DNA of 64,000 nt from an uncultured Chryseobacterium sp. (GCA_913778505.1 CAJYWD010000044.1:1-64000), one strand, 5' to 3'; positions 16,310 to 24,505 are shown, counted from the first letter of the stretch. Translations and numbers: made by a program. The notes: generated by a model not told the origin, from the sequence alone.

Positions 16310-18253
16310 TTAATCAAACTTCATATTCTGGATTCTTACTGCATTCAGAATCGCCAGGAGTGCAACACCTACGTCTGCAAAAACGGCTTCCCACATATTC
16401 GCCAGACCGCCAGCGCCAAGAATCAAAACAATAATCTTGACTCCGAAAGCCAGACCGATGTTCTGATACACAATTTTCTTCGTCGCTTTTCCAATTTTAA
16501 TGGCTGTTGAAATTTTCGAGGGCTGGTCGGTCTGGATAATGACATCTGCCGTTTCAATGGCCGCATCGGAGCCGAGCCCGCCCATCGCTATTCCGACATC
16601 GCTTAAAGCCAAAACGGGTGCATCATTGATTCCGTCGCCTACGAAAGCTACGATTTCTTTCGGATTACTTTTAAGAATTTCCAATTTTTCTACTTTGCCT
16701 TCCGGAAGTAATCCGCCGAAAGCATTGTCGATTCCTAATTTTCTGGCAATATTTTGAGTCAATACATCCTTGTCACCGCTCAGCATCATTGTTCTGACAC
16801 CTTGTGATTTCAATTCCTTGATTGCCAATTCGGCATCTTCCTTCACTTCATCTGCTATAGTTACAAAACCTCTGTATTGATTATGAATGGCCAGGACGAC
16901 CATGGTTTCAACAATGGTTTTCAGTTCTGCAGGATAAGGAATTTGGTATGTGTTCAATAAACTGGTGTTTCCTGCCAGAACAATATTTCCATCAACCATG
17001 GCTTTGATGCCTTTACCAGATATTTCTTCCACAGATTCCGCTTGCTGTGTAGGAGGTTGAAACTGTACAATTGCTTTGGCTATCGGATGTGTGGACTGAC
17101 TTTCTACCGCTGCCAAGACTGACAGGAATTCTTCCTTAGATATATTTTCCGGAACAATGTCCTGAACTTTGAAAACGCCTTTGGTCAGGGTTCCTGTTTT
17201 GTCCATCACGACAGTGGTCACGCTGGCAATCAGATCCAGAAAATTGGAACCTTTAAACAAGATGCCATTGCGGGAAGCTGCGCCGATACCACCAAAATAA
17301 CCCAGCGGAATAGAAATCACCAGGGCGCAAGGACAGGAAATGACCAGAAATACCAAGCCGCGGTACAGCCAATTTCTGAACTGATAATCAGTGACAAAGA
17401 AATACGGCATAAAAGTAATGAGAACTGCAAGTGCAAAGACAATTGGTGTATAAATTTTTGCAAATTTCCTGATAAACAGTTCAGTTTTAGCTTTTCTGGA
17501 ACTGGCATCCTCTACCATCTGAAGGATTCTGACAATGGAACTGTTCTCATATAACCGGGTTACTTCGATGTCAATGACTTGGTCAAGGTTTAACATTCCG
17601 GCGAGCACATCCTGAGATTTTTGGATGGAAGAAGGTTTGCTTTCGCCTGTTAGAGCTGATGTGTTGAGGCTTGCCTTTTCGGACAATAATTTGCCATCCA
17701 ACGGAATTTTTTCACCCACTTTTACCTGAATTTTTTCGCCAACTTTTACTTTTTCCGGCGCAATAGTTTTCCAACTTCCATCGCGGAAAACTGTAGCTTC
17801 CTTGGGTCTGACATCCAGCAATGCCTTGATATTGTTTCTTGCTCTGCTTACGGCCGCTTCCTGAAACATCTCCCCAATCGTATAAAATAACATCACAGCA
17901 ACACCTTCCGGAAACTCTCCGATGGCGAAAGCGCCAATGGTGGCAATTCCCATCAAGGAAAACTCATTAAAGAATTCCCATTTCCTGGCGAGCTCCAATG
18001 CTTCTTTGAAGACTGAAAATGCTACTAAAATATAAGATGCAAAATACCACCCGAAGCGCAACCCAACATTATCCGTAAACCAATCGGCTTTAATCCAGAA
18101 ATCTAAGATGAGGCCTGAGAAAAATATCACCAAGCTGATGACAAGTCCTGTTTTGGAACTGCCGTGGGAATGATCGTGGTCGCTGTGGTTATGCTGGTGG
18201 GAATGCTCCTGTTGCTTGTCGGTCTCGCAACATCCGCTGCTACAATTTGCCAT
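16310..18253 (-). CDS. Heavy-metal P1B-type ATPase (Zn/Cd/Pb exporter type)
   Basis: A 647-residue metal pump. The N-terminus has CSSGCC and a His-rich stretch (residues 17-30) in place of an HMA domain. Conserved elements are TGES (202-205), the membrane CPC motif (307-309), phosphorylated Asp351 in DKTGTLT, the HP motif in SQSTHPIAKA and GDGINDAP. CPC plus ADVG in the last membrane helix fits the Zn2+/Cd2+/Pb2+ group rather than Cu+. It would export divalent metals across the inner membrane. It stands alone, and on the minus strand TAACTTTG at 18273-18280 is an exact -7 box 20 bases upstream. The 16087-16309 gap before the GH5 gene holds nothing I recognise. Confidence 0.92.
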   Translation of the reverse strand: MANCSSGCCETDKQQEHSHQHNHSDHDHSHGSSKTGLVISLVIFFSGLILDFWIKADWFTDNVGLRFGWYFASYILVAFSVFKEALELARKWEFFNEFSLMGIATIGAFAIGEFPEGVAVMLFYTIGEMFQEAAVSRARNNIKALLDVRPKEATVFRDGSWKTIAPEKVKVGEKIQVKVGEKIPLDGKLLSEKASLNTSALTGESKPSSIQKSQDVLAGMLNLDQVIDIEVTRLYENSSIVRILQMVEDASSRKAKTELFIRKFAKIYTPIVFALAVLITFMPYFFVTDYQFRNWLYRGLVFLVISCPCALVISIPLGYFGGIGAASRNGILFKGSNFLDLIASVTTVVMDKTGTLTKGVFKVQDIVPENISKEEFLSVLAAVESQSTHPIAKAIVQFQPPTQQAESVEEISGKGIKAMVDGNIVLAGNTSLLNTYQIPYPAELKTIVETMVVLAIHNQYRGFVTIADEVKEDAELAIKELKSQGVRTMMLSGDKDVLTQNIARKLGIDNAFGGLLPEGKVEKLEILKSNPKEIVAFVGDGINDAPVLALSDVGIAMGGLGSDAAIETADVIIQTDQPSKISTAIKIGKATKKIVYQNIGLAFGVKIIVLILGAGGLANMWEAVFADVGVALLAILNAVRIQNMKFD

Positions 18254-18350
18254 AATTTATAGTCTGTCTAAACAAAGTTACGTTTTTAATGAAATTACTG
18301 TTCCATTTGCTCATATGATTTTTATGGGAAAGCGTGGATAAAGGCGAAGC

Positions 18351-18476
18351 TGCGTAAGGGCGGAGGGCATTGTCGGAGCTCTCCCGGCAAAACTTGCAAG
18401 TTTTGCCGGGAAGCGACTGCCCGCAGACCGACCCGAGCGGTGGCTAAAGCATTGGCGAGGGATACGCCCAAATAAT
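18351..18476 (-). repeat. Dispersed structured element, copy B
   Basis: Read on the minus strand it opens ATTATTTGGGCGTATCCCT, continues CGGGTCGGTCTG, forms a long hairpin and ends with CCC followed by TTACGCA. Copy A at 49093-49272 shares the outer boxes in the opposite orientation. The hairpin core is a perfect 30-bp palindrome at 18382-18411 (TCCCGGCAAAACTTG and its complement). A second nested stem pairs 18365-18369 and 18372-18375 with 18418-18422 and 18414-18417. It is clearly more GC-rich than its surroundings. It sits between the divergent metal ATPase and rplS genes. Confidence 0.8.
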
Positions 18477-18499
18477 TGAAATTTAATTTCCTGATTGTA

Positions 18500-18529
18500 T
18501 TGCTGTTTTGAAAATTATTTTTATTTTTG
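18500..18529 (+). promoter_or_regulatory. Promoter of rplS
   Basis: TTG at 18500-18502, a 19-base spacer and TATTTTTG at 18522-18529 match the flavobacterial consensus. The implied leader before the rplS ATG is about 65 bases. An AGGACGTGAATG segment inside it has no downstream frame of note. Confidence 0.75.
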
Positions 18530-18602
18530 CAACCTGTTAATCAACCTCTGACGAAGGACGTGAATGTTGCTTAGCTTGACAAAACAATTTTTTTTATAAA
18601 AA

Positions 18603-18962
18603 ATGGATTTATTAAAGTACGTACAGGACAAGTACATTACAAAAAAAGAATTCCCAGAATTCAAAGCCGGTGACACCATCACTGTGTACACAGAAATTAA
18701 AGAAGGTAACAAAACCAGAACTCAGTTTTTCAAAGGAACTGTGATCCAATTGAGAGGAACTGGTGCTACTAAAACGTTTACTATCAGAAAAATGTCTGGT
18801 GACGTAGGTGTAGAGAGAGTTTTCCCAATCAACATGCCTGCGCTTCAGAAAATTGAAGTGAACAGACAAGGTAAAGTGAGAAGAGCGAGAATCTACTACT
18901 TCAGAGACCTTAGAGGTAAAAAAGCAAGAATCAAGGACAAAGCTTACGGTGGTAAGAAATAA
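18603..18962 (+). CDS. rplS: 50S ribosomal protein L19
   Basis: A 119-residue L19 with the family's VYTEIKEGNKTRTQFFKGTVIQ and GVGVERVFPINMP-like core (here SGDVGVERVFPINMPAL) and a basic C-terminus (RRARIYYFRDLRGKKARIKDKA). It lies at the 30S-50S interface. In many bacteria rplS follows trmD, but here it has its own promoter and terminator and the divergent neighbour is a metal ATPase. A-rich sequence immediately precedes the ATG, as is usual in Bacteroidetes, which lack strong Shine-Dalgarno sites. Confidence 0.97.
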   Translation: MDLLKYVQDKYITKKEFPEFKAGDTITVYTEIKEGNKTRTQFFKGTVIQLRGTGATKTFTIRKMSGDVGVERVFPINMPALQKIEVNRQGKVRRARIYYFRDLRGKKARIKDKAYGGKK

Positions 18963-18989
18963 TCCAGAGATTTTCTTCTTAAAATATAA

Positions 18990-19020
18990 AACCAGCAGAT
19001 TTGATTTGCTGGTTTTTTTT
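18990..19020. terminator. Terminator of rplS
   Basis: AACCAGCA and TGCTGGTT arms around a 9-base loop with a T-run of eight on the plus strand. It can also serve the convergent lipoprotein gene. Confidence 0.85.
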
Positions 19021-19030
19021 GTTTAAAATT

Positions 19031-19654
19031 CTAATCGAGACAAGTTCCGACTTTCTTTCCGGACTGCTTTTTCAGGATTTGCGCAAAAGTTTTCTGAAGT
19101 TCTTCGACAGAGCAATTTTTGAGCACCCGGTTCGGTACGCTTTCAGGATTTGGATTGTTGGCGGCGTCCGAACGGATATCGTATTTTTTCTCCAGACACT
19201 GGACAGCCTGATTTCGGATGATGTAAAACCTTTTCTCGGTAACGTTGTCAATGGTAGCAGGATGATCTGCAGTACCGCCGTTGAAACTCCAGAGCACTTC
19301 ATTTCTAAAAATAAAGTAGGGCCGATTATCGTGCACAAAATATTGATCAACGGAGGAATAATGACTGTCTGCTTCGGTGTGTTTTAATAAAACTAATTGG
19401 TTATTCCGGGAATAATAGACCACTTCACCATTAATCTCATTACACTCATATTTATAAACCGATGAATCCAGATTTTTGGCTTCTAATAAAGCATTGACAC
19501 GGCTATATTCCTTCTTGATACCATCAATGCTCTCAAGTTGAGCAGCGTTATTGATTAGCTGCTTTTCCGATTTCAAGAGCTCTTTCTGATGCGGTTTATC
19601 ATTATTACAGCCGTTTAATAAGACTAAGGGAATGAACAAAAACAAAGATTTCAT
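19031..19654 (-). CDS. Lipoprotein of unknown function
   Basis: A 207-residue protein starting MKSLFLFIPLVLLNGCNND, a lipoprotein signal with the lipobox ending LNGC. A TTG three codons upstream (19663) is the formal start of the frame, but the ATG gives a normal signal peptide. The mature part is hydrophilic, with EYECNEINGEVVYYSR-like strands and a short Cys-containing C-terminus (CSVEELQKTFAQIL, ending GTCLD). I recognise no domain. Convergent with rplS, it appears to be a single-gene unit. Confidence 0.75.
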   Translation of the reverse strand: MKSLFLFIPLVLLNGCNNDKPHQKELLKSEKQLINNAAQLESIDGIKKEYSRVNALLEAKNLDSSVYKYECNEINGEVVYYSRNNQLVLLKHTEADSHYSSVDQYFVHDNRPYFIFRNEVLWSFNGGTADHPATIDNVTEKRFYIIRNQAVQCLEKKYDIRSDAANNPNPESVPNRVLKNCSVEELQKTFAQILKKQSGKKVGTCLD

Positions 19655-19703
19655 AATGAGCAATTTTCGTTCTCAGAAAAAAAAACCATGCTTATTCACC
19701 TCA

Positions 19704-19736
19704 TAAAAAATACCTGCAATATGATTCCAGGTATTT
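19704..19736 (-). terminator. Terminator of the SDR gene
   Basis: Ten-base arms AAAATACCTG / CAGGTATTTT around an 11-base loop, with a T-run on the minus strand. Confidence 0.85.
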
Positions 19737-19759
19737 TGGACTAAAATTATTTGAAAAAA

Positions 19760-20551
19760 TTAAGGATTCCCGTACATATTCGATTCTCCGCCGTCAATGG
19801 CAATCACCTGGCCGGATACATATCCATTCTCATCGCTCAGGAGAAATGCCACCAGGCTTCCGACGTCTTTGGGATCGCCCAACTTTCTTGTGGGATTTCT
19901 CGAAGCATATTCCGCCTCAGCTGCTTCAGGGTCACCAGGATTCACCTGCTTAAAAGCTTCTGCCACCATAGGTGTAAGGATAGCTCCCGGCGCAATGGCA
20001 TTGGTAAGAATATTAAATTTCCCATATTCCAAAGCGGCATTTTTTGTCATTCCTGCGACAGCATGTTTGGTCGCCACATAAGCGGTCTGATTGGCCACAC
20101 CACGGATACCACCTACAGAAGCCACATTTACAATTCTTCCGCCACCATTTTTCTGAAGTTCCGGAATAACGTATTTCATACCGTAATAAACGCCCATCAG
20201 ATTAATGTCGACGACTTTTTTGAAAACGTTGACATCGTAATCCACTAAAGAAGCCTGTCTTCCTTCTATGCCTGCATTGTTGTATAGTCCGTCTATCTTT
20301 CCAAATTCCTTAACAGTAGCATCCACATAAGCTTTCACGTTTTCTTCTACAGAGACATCAGCGGTACAGGTAAGGAACTGGCTTTCCGGATATTTGGACT
20401 GCAATTCTGATTTAGCTTTCTGCAAAGCGTCTTCATTATAATCTACCAATGTAATATCCGCACCTTTGGATGCTAATGACTCTGCCGCTGCCAGGCCAAG
20501 ACCCATGGCCGCACCTGTTACAATAATTGTTTTTCCTTTAAAACTTGACAT
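19760..20551 (-). CDS. Short-chain dehydrogenase/reductase (classical SDR)
   Basis: A 263-residue Rossmann-fold oxidoreductase. The cofactor loop is TGAAMGLG (12-19), NNAG is at 91-94, and the catalytic triad is Ser145, Tyr158 and Lys162 in YVATK. Asp37 after the second strand (LVDYNED) favours NAD(H) over NADP(H). The C-terminal SGQVIAIDGGESNMYG is typical of classical SDRs. The substrate is unknown; sequence style is that of sugar/alcohol dehydrogenases. It is monocistronic and divergent from the GH13 gene. Confidence 0.9.
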   Translation of the reverse strand: MSSFKGKTIIVTGAAMGLGLAAAESLASKGADITLVDYNEDALQKAKSELQSKYPESQFLTCTADVSVEENVKAYVDATVKEFGKIDGLYNNAGIEGRQASLVDYDVNVFKKVVDINLMGVYYGMKYVIPELQKNGGGRIVNVASVGGIRGVANQTAYVATKHAVAGMTKNAALEYGKFNILTNAIAPGAILTPMVAEAFKQVNPGDPEAAEAEYASRNPTRKLGDPKDVGSLVAFLLSDENGYVSGQVIAIDGGESNMYGNP

Positions 20552-20687
20552 ATTAACTTAATTTAGATTCATTGCTTCATATCACAACAATAATACCTAC
20601 TTTTCTTAATTTTATATTAAAGTCAATAATTTTCCAGACCAACACGTGTTCACTTTTATTAAACATTAACAGGCACATTTTTGAACA

Positions 20688-20695
20688 TACTTTTG
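20688..20695 (+). promoter_or_regulatory. Candidate -7 box of the GH13 gene
   Basis: TACTTTTG matches TAnnTTTG exactly, 40 bases upstream of the ATG. No TTG was found at the usual spacing. Confidence 0.4.
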
Positions 20696-20735
20696 AAATT
20701 GATTACATTTACGGCATAGACTTTAAAATTAAGCA

Positions 20736-22079
20736 ATGAAAAAGCTGATTCTCGTTCCGGCTGTTGCCGCATTATTATTATCCTGTAAAACCCAGAACCG
20801 ACCTATGGAAAATCCGCAAGAATGGAAACATACGACCAACATCTATGAAGTCAATGTAAGACAATACACACCGGAAGGCACTTTTGCTGCCTTCGAAAAG
20901 GAATTGCCGAGACTTAAGAAGATGGGTGTGAAAACATTGTGGTTTATGCCCATTACGCCAATTGCCCAGAAGAACAAGAAAGGAAGCCTAGGAAGTCCGT
21001 ACGCGGCCTATGACTACACCAGCATCAATCCTGAATTCGGGACACTGGAAAACTTCAAACATCTGGTAGATGAATCGCATAGAATGGGATTCAACGTTAT
21101 TATCGACTGGGTAGCCAATCACACGGGCTGGGATCATATTTGGACCAAATCGCATCCGGAATGGTATCTTAAAGACCCGGACGGCAGTTTCCACAAAGCC
21201 AGCGGAATGGACGACATTATTGAACTGGATTATTCCAATAAGGAGATGCGTCTGGCAATGATCGACGCCATGAAATATTGGGTGAAGGAAACCAACATTG
21301 ACGGATTCCGCTGTGACCTGGCGAGCTGGGTAGAAGTTGATTTCTGGCAACAGGCCAGGCCAGAAGTGGAAAAATTGAAACCGCTTTTCTTCTTGGGAGA
21401 ATTTGACGAATTGGAAAACCCGGATTATGGTAAAGTGTTCGACGCGAGCTACAGCTGGAAGTGGATGCATCTTTCAGAAGATTTTTTCAAGAAAAATCTG
21501 CCGTTATCTGACTTAAAAAATCTTTTGGAACAATACTCTAAAATTGGAGATAATTCTATGAGAGCCTGGTTTACAAGCAATCATGACGAGAATTCCTGGA
21601 ATGGCACCGAATACGAAAAATACGGCGACCTGGCACCTGCATTGGCCGTGTTCTCGGCGACCTGGAATGGTGTGCCTTTGCTCTACTCCGGACAGGAATT
21701 GCCCATGAAAACGAAACGTCTGGAGTTTTTCGAGAAAGATCCGATTCCATGGAATGGACAATATGAAATGGCTGATTTCTACAAAACTTTACTAACGCTT
21801 AAATCCGAAAATCCTGCGCTCAGAGGCGGAGATCCTGCTGTCACAACCTATTGGATCAACACCGATGCCAACGACAAAGTGCTTGCTTACCTCAGAAAAA
21901 ATGGTGATCGCGAAGTTTTGGTTTTGATCAATACGTCCAAAGAGCAGCTTAATTTTAAACTTCAGGACGATCATGCTATGGGCGGTTATGTGAATGTTTT
22001 TGACGGCTCAAGGTCCGAGTTGATCAATGGTTCGGATGTGAGTCTTCCGGCTTATGGCTATCTGGTTGTTGAGAAATAA
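20736..22079 (+). CDS. Alpha-amylase family (GH13) lipoprotein
   Basis: A 447-residue lipoprotein (lipobox LLLSC, Cys17) with a GH13 (beta/alpha)8 barrel. The four conserved regions are visible: DWVANHTGWDH (I), GFRCDLASWV with nucleophile Asp194 (II), FLGEFDE with acid/base Glu222 (III) and FTSNHDENSW with His283 and Asp284 (IV). A C-terminal beta domain ends ALPAYGYLVVEK-like (LPAYGYLVVEK). It acts on alpha-glucans, probably at the outer membrane or in the periplasm. No SusCD, GH97 or other starch genes are adjacent, so it is an isolated alpha-glucan hydrolase. Confidence 0.92.
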   Translation: MKKLILVPAVAALLLSCKTQNRPMENPQEWKHTTNIYEVNVRQYTPEGTFAAFEKELPRLKKMGVKTLWFMPITPIAQKNKKGSLGSPYAAYDYTSINPEFGTLENFKHLVDESHRMGFNVIIDWVANHTGWDHIWTKSHPEWYLKDPDGSFHKASGMDDIIELDYSNKEMRLAMIDAMKYWVKETNIDGFRCDLASWVEVDFWQQARPEVEKLKPLFFLGEFDELENPDYGKVFDASYSWKWMHLSEDFFKKNLPLSDLKNLLEQYSKIGDNSMRAWFTSNHDENSWNGTEYEKYGDLAPALAVFSATWNGVPLLYSGQELPMKTKRLEFFEKDPIPWNGQYEMADFYKTLLTLKSENPALRGGDPAVTTYWINTDANDKVLAYLRKNGDREVLVLINTSKEQLNFKLQDDHAMGGYVNVFDGSRSELINGSDVSLPAYGYLVVEK

Positions 22080-22084
22080 GTTTT

Positions 22085-22129
22085 TAGACGGATAGATAAT
22101 AGACGGATAGATAATAGACAGATAGATGA
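22085..22129. repeat. Three tandem copies of a 15-bp unit
   Basis: TAGACGGATAGATAA occurs at 22085 and 22100, with a third copy at 22115 carrying two changes and a decayed partial copy after it. It lies directly after the GH13 stop codon and before the terminator hairpin. Confidence 0.9.
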
Positions 22130-22165
22130 TAGATGTATAATAGACCTTCATCCTGATCGATATAA

Positions 22166-22198
22166 AACCCCTTCGGAGTTCAGAAATCTGAAGGGGTT
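22166..22198. terminator. Shared terminator of GH13 and NmrA-like genes
   Basis: AACCCCTTC and GAAGGGGTT arms around a 15-base loop between convergent genes. The T-runs are weak on both sides. Confidence 0.65.
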
Positions 22199-22213
22199 AA
22201 TTGTAAAATGATA

Positions 22214-22864
22214 TCAATATGCCGCTGTAAAACGTTGTTTCACAAATTGATTTTGCTCCACCTCGTCCACCAAAGCTACCGCAACATCTTCCACGGAAAG
22301 GATACTTCTTCCCTCTTCGTTGAAAACAGGATTTTCCAAAGCTGTTCTGTAAGTGCCTTTTCTAATGCCGGCAGTTCCCGGATGCATCTCAATGGCTGGT
22401 GAAAAGAATGTCCAGTCTAATGTTTCGTTCTTTTTGATTTCATTAAGATAATCTCTGGCAGCCAGCGCACCAGGTTTGATGTCAGCCGGAAAATCAGGAC
22501 CATCTACCAATTGCTTACCATCGATAAACAAGCTTCCTGCTCCACCAACGGTAACGAATCTTTTAACGCCTGATTTTTCAACCGCTTTTTCGATGTTTCT
22601 GGAACCGTTTAGGAAATCATCATAAAGATTTGGATTGGTCCAGCCAGCATTGAAAGTATTGATAACCGCATCGTTCCCTTCAAGCACTTTTGCCAATTCA
22701 TCCACATTGTTCACGTCCACACTTATTGCGGCTACGTTGTCTTTTGCTTCCACTTTAGAGCTATCCCTTGCGATGGCAGTTACTATATAACCTCTGTTTG
22801 ATAATTCGTTTACAACCTGTTTTCCTACGAAGCCTGTTGCTCCGATTACTGCTATTTTACTCAT
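22214..22864 (-). CDS. NAD(P)-binding NmrA/SDR-atypical protein
   Basis: A 216-residue atypical SDR: GATGFVGKQV (glycine-rich cofactor loop) at the N-terminus, then a single Rossmann domain with GVKRFVTVGGAGSL and the family's FFSPAIEMHPGTAGIRKGTYRT segment. No classical YxxxK is visible. Relatives are redox or quinone-related oxidoreductases and redox sensors. It follows the Rrf2 regulator gene on the same strand, and both carry the same inverted repeat upstream, so it is probably the regulator's target gene. Confidence 0.85.
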   Translation of the reverse strand: MSKIAVIGATGFVGKQVVNELSNRGYIVTAIARDSSKVEAKDNVAAISVDVNNVDELAKVLEGNDAVINTFNAGWTNPNLYDDFLNGSRNIEKAVEKSGVKRFVTVGGAGSLFIDGKQLVDGPDFPADIKPGALAARDYLNEIKKNETLDWTFFSPAIEMHPGTAGIRKGTYRTALENPVFNEEGRSILSVEDVAVALVDEVEQNQFVKQRFTAAY

Positions 22865-22885
22865 TTTTTAATAATTTAAATTAAT

Positions 22886-22904
22886 TGTAATATATTTTGT
22901 TACA
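22886..22904. promoter_or_regulatory. Candidate Rrf2 operator upstream of the NmrA-like gene
   Basis: TGTAA-N9-TTACA, preceded by TTAAT, 21 bases upstream of the ATG. An identical arrangement lies before the Rrf2 gene at 23362-23380. Confidence 0.65.
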
Positions 22905-22921
22905 TTTTGTGTGAAAAATTT

Positions 22922-23332
22922 TTAAACAAATTGATTGCTAAAATCCGACAACTTTTTCTCTTTCAAAAACTGAAGAACCAAATCATCTGTATCATTAAAT
23001 AAAAGGCTTAGATTCTTGTTAATATCTTTTCCAACATTACAAAGTGGATTCGGATTTTGATTTTTCTTTCCAAGAACTTCTGTGTTTTTTACTGATTCGT
23101 AGATTTCAGAAATATTGATTTTGTTAGGATTTTTAGCAATTTTTACACCTCCTTCTTTTCCTTGACGACTTTCTACTAGACCGGATTTCTTCAGATTAAT
23201 CAACTCTTTTCGGACAATCACAGGGTTCACATTTACACTTCCTGCAATCCAGTCAGAAGTCAGCCACCCCTGCTCATTTTGAGCCAGAAGCGTCATAATA
23301 TGAATCGCCGTTGCAAATCTCGTGTTGTTCAT
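22922..23332 (-). CDS. Rrf2-family transcriptional regulator
   Basis: A 136-residue protein starting MNNTRFATAIHIMTLLA. The N-terminal winged helix includes NVNPVIVRKELINLKKSGLVESRQGKEGGVKIAK, typical of Rrf2/IscR/YwnA proteins. Only one cysteine (in NPLCNVG) lies in the region where IscR and NsrR carry three Fe-S ligands, so it probably does not hold an Fe-S cluster and may instead sense through a single thiol. Two in-frame ATGs exist (23338 and 23332). The promoter at 23340-23369 puts the transcript start beyond the first, so I chose the second. It is likely autoregulated through the operator overlapping its -33 box. Confidence 0.88.
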   Translation of the reverse strand: MNNTRFATAIHIMTLLAQNEQGWLTSDWIAGSVNVNPVIVRKELINLKKSGLVESRQGKEGGVKIAKNPNKINISEIYESVKNTEVLGKKNQNPNPLCNVGKDINKNLSLLFNDTDDLVLQFLKEKKLSDFSNQFV

Positions 23333-23339
23333 TCTCATG

Positions 23340-23369
23340 CAAACTTAAAACAAATCTTAATTGTAACAA
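23340..23369 (-). promoter_or_regulatory. Promoter of the Rrf2 gene
   Basis: On the minus strand TTG (23367-23369), a 19-base spacer and TAAGTTTG (23340-23347) match the flavobacterial consensus. The predicted start falls at or just before the ATG at 23332, suggesting a leaderless or nearly leaderless mRNA. Confidence 0.65.
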
Positions 23370-23380
23370 AAATAATTACA
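23362..23380. promoter_or_regulatory. Candidate Rrf2 operator overlapping its own -33 box
   Basis: TGTAA-N9-TTACA, again preceded by TTAAT, covers the TTG of the Rrf2 promoter. The same spacing and the same flank occur before the NmrA-like gene. Confidence 0.65.
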
Positions 23381-23408
23381 GTTAAAATTTGTTAACTGTA
23401 ATTATTTT
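23369..23408 (-). terminator. Long AT-rich inverted repeat at the end of the serine hydrolase gene
   Basis: Perfect 17-base arms (AAAATAATTACAGTTAA and its complement) around a 6-base loop. They overlap the last codons of the serine hydrolase gene and one half of the Rrf2 operator. On the minus strand a T-rich tract follows, so it can act as a terminator. Confidence 0.7.
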
Positions 23409-24478
23409 GTGATGAAATTTTGGTTTTCGTAAACAATAAGATGATATTCAAAAACACAATTTTCAAAGGCCAATAACACTTTGTCAATATCATAATTATT
23501 GCCGTTGGATAATATGGCAATCGAAATTTTGTCCTTTGGAAAATATGTCAGAACTGAATTAAAACCATCTATTCCACCTCCGTGACCATATCCTATCTTT
23601 CCTCTATAGGGTATTTCAAAAATTCCGTACCCGAAATTATCATTCATTATAATCATTGATTTTAAACTCTTTTTTGAAATGATTTTCCCTTTGAAAATAG
23701 CACTTGCGAATTTTGTTAAATCAGTTGGCGTAGAAAAGATAGCTCCTGCTCCTAATGGTATAGACGGATTTGTTTGCGTTTGTTTTATCCAATTTCCATT
23801 GAATTTGTAAGAATAGCTTTCGTTAGTTTCATTTATTTTATTTCCGAAATAAGTATTTCTTAGACCAAGTTTCTTTATAATTTTTTCGGATAAAATTTTA
23901 GAATAAGATTCTTTATAAATTTTTTCCAAAATATAACTCAGCAAAATATAATTGGAATTACTATAATCTGCTTTGCTGTCAGGCTCAAAGTCACTGCCTC
24001 CTTTGGTAATGAATTGAATCATCTCTGATTCAGATTTTTTTTGAGTGTTCCATTCAACAAAATCCTTATCATTGGTAAAATTATGAATGCCACTTCTATG
24101 ATTTAGCAAATTGGCGATTGTTATTTTATCCGAATTTTTGATTGTAGGAAAATATTCGCTAAGCTTTGTTGACAAAGTCAATTTATTTTCCTCAACAGCT
24201 TGTAAAATTAAAACGCTTGTAAAAACTTTGGATATCGAACCGATTCCATAAGTTGTTTTATCATTAGGCTTTTGCTGTTTTTCCACATTTGAAAATCCTG
24301 TAGAATTTGTATAGATAATATGATCATTACGTAAAATTGCCACACTGCCCATAAACTGATTGCTTTCCGCTAATTCATTCAAATAATTGTCAAGCTTCAT
24401 ATTATCGAACGTTTGCGCAAATCCTATTTGAATGATAAAAGTGAATATAATAGCGGAAAGAATTCTTCTAAAAATCAT
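23402..24478 (-). CDS. Exported serine hydrolase, beta-lactamase/class C PBP-like family
   Basis: A 358-residue protein with a signal peptide (to about GFAQ, residue 22) and the class C/AmpH-like fold. The motifs are SISK (Ser81-Lys84), YSN (Tyr172-Asn174) and HGGG in YGHGGGIDGFNS in place of KTG. Members include D-aminopeptidases, esterases and DD-peptidases; true beta-lactamase activity is not implied. The coding sequence is richer in A/T and in Lys, Asn and Ile than its neighbours. A second, longer member lies 27 bases upstream, so the two are likely an operon and may be old duplicates. Confidence 0.9.
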   Translation of the reverse strand: MIFRRILSAIIFTFIIQIGFAQTFDNMKLDNYLNELAESNQFMGSVAILRNDHIIYTNSTGFSNVEKQQKPNDKTTYGIGSISKVFTSVLILQAVEENKLTLSTKLSEYFPTIKNSDKITIANLLNHRSGIHNFTNDKDFVEWNTQKKSESEMIQFITKGGSDFEPDSKADYSNSNYILLSYILEKIYKESYSKILSEKIIKKLGLRNTYFGNKINETNESYSYKFNGNWIKQTQTNPSIPLGAGAIFSTPTDLTKFASAIFKGKIISKKSLKSMIIMNDNFGYGIFEIPYRGKIGYGHGGGIDGFNSVLTYFPKDKISIAILSNGNNYDIDKVLLAFENCVFEYHLIVYENQNFITK

Positions 24479-24505
24479 GCCTTATCGTTAATTTCAGATT
24501 TGTAA

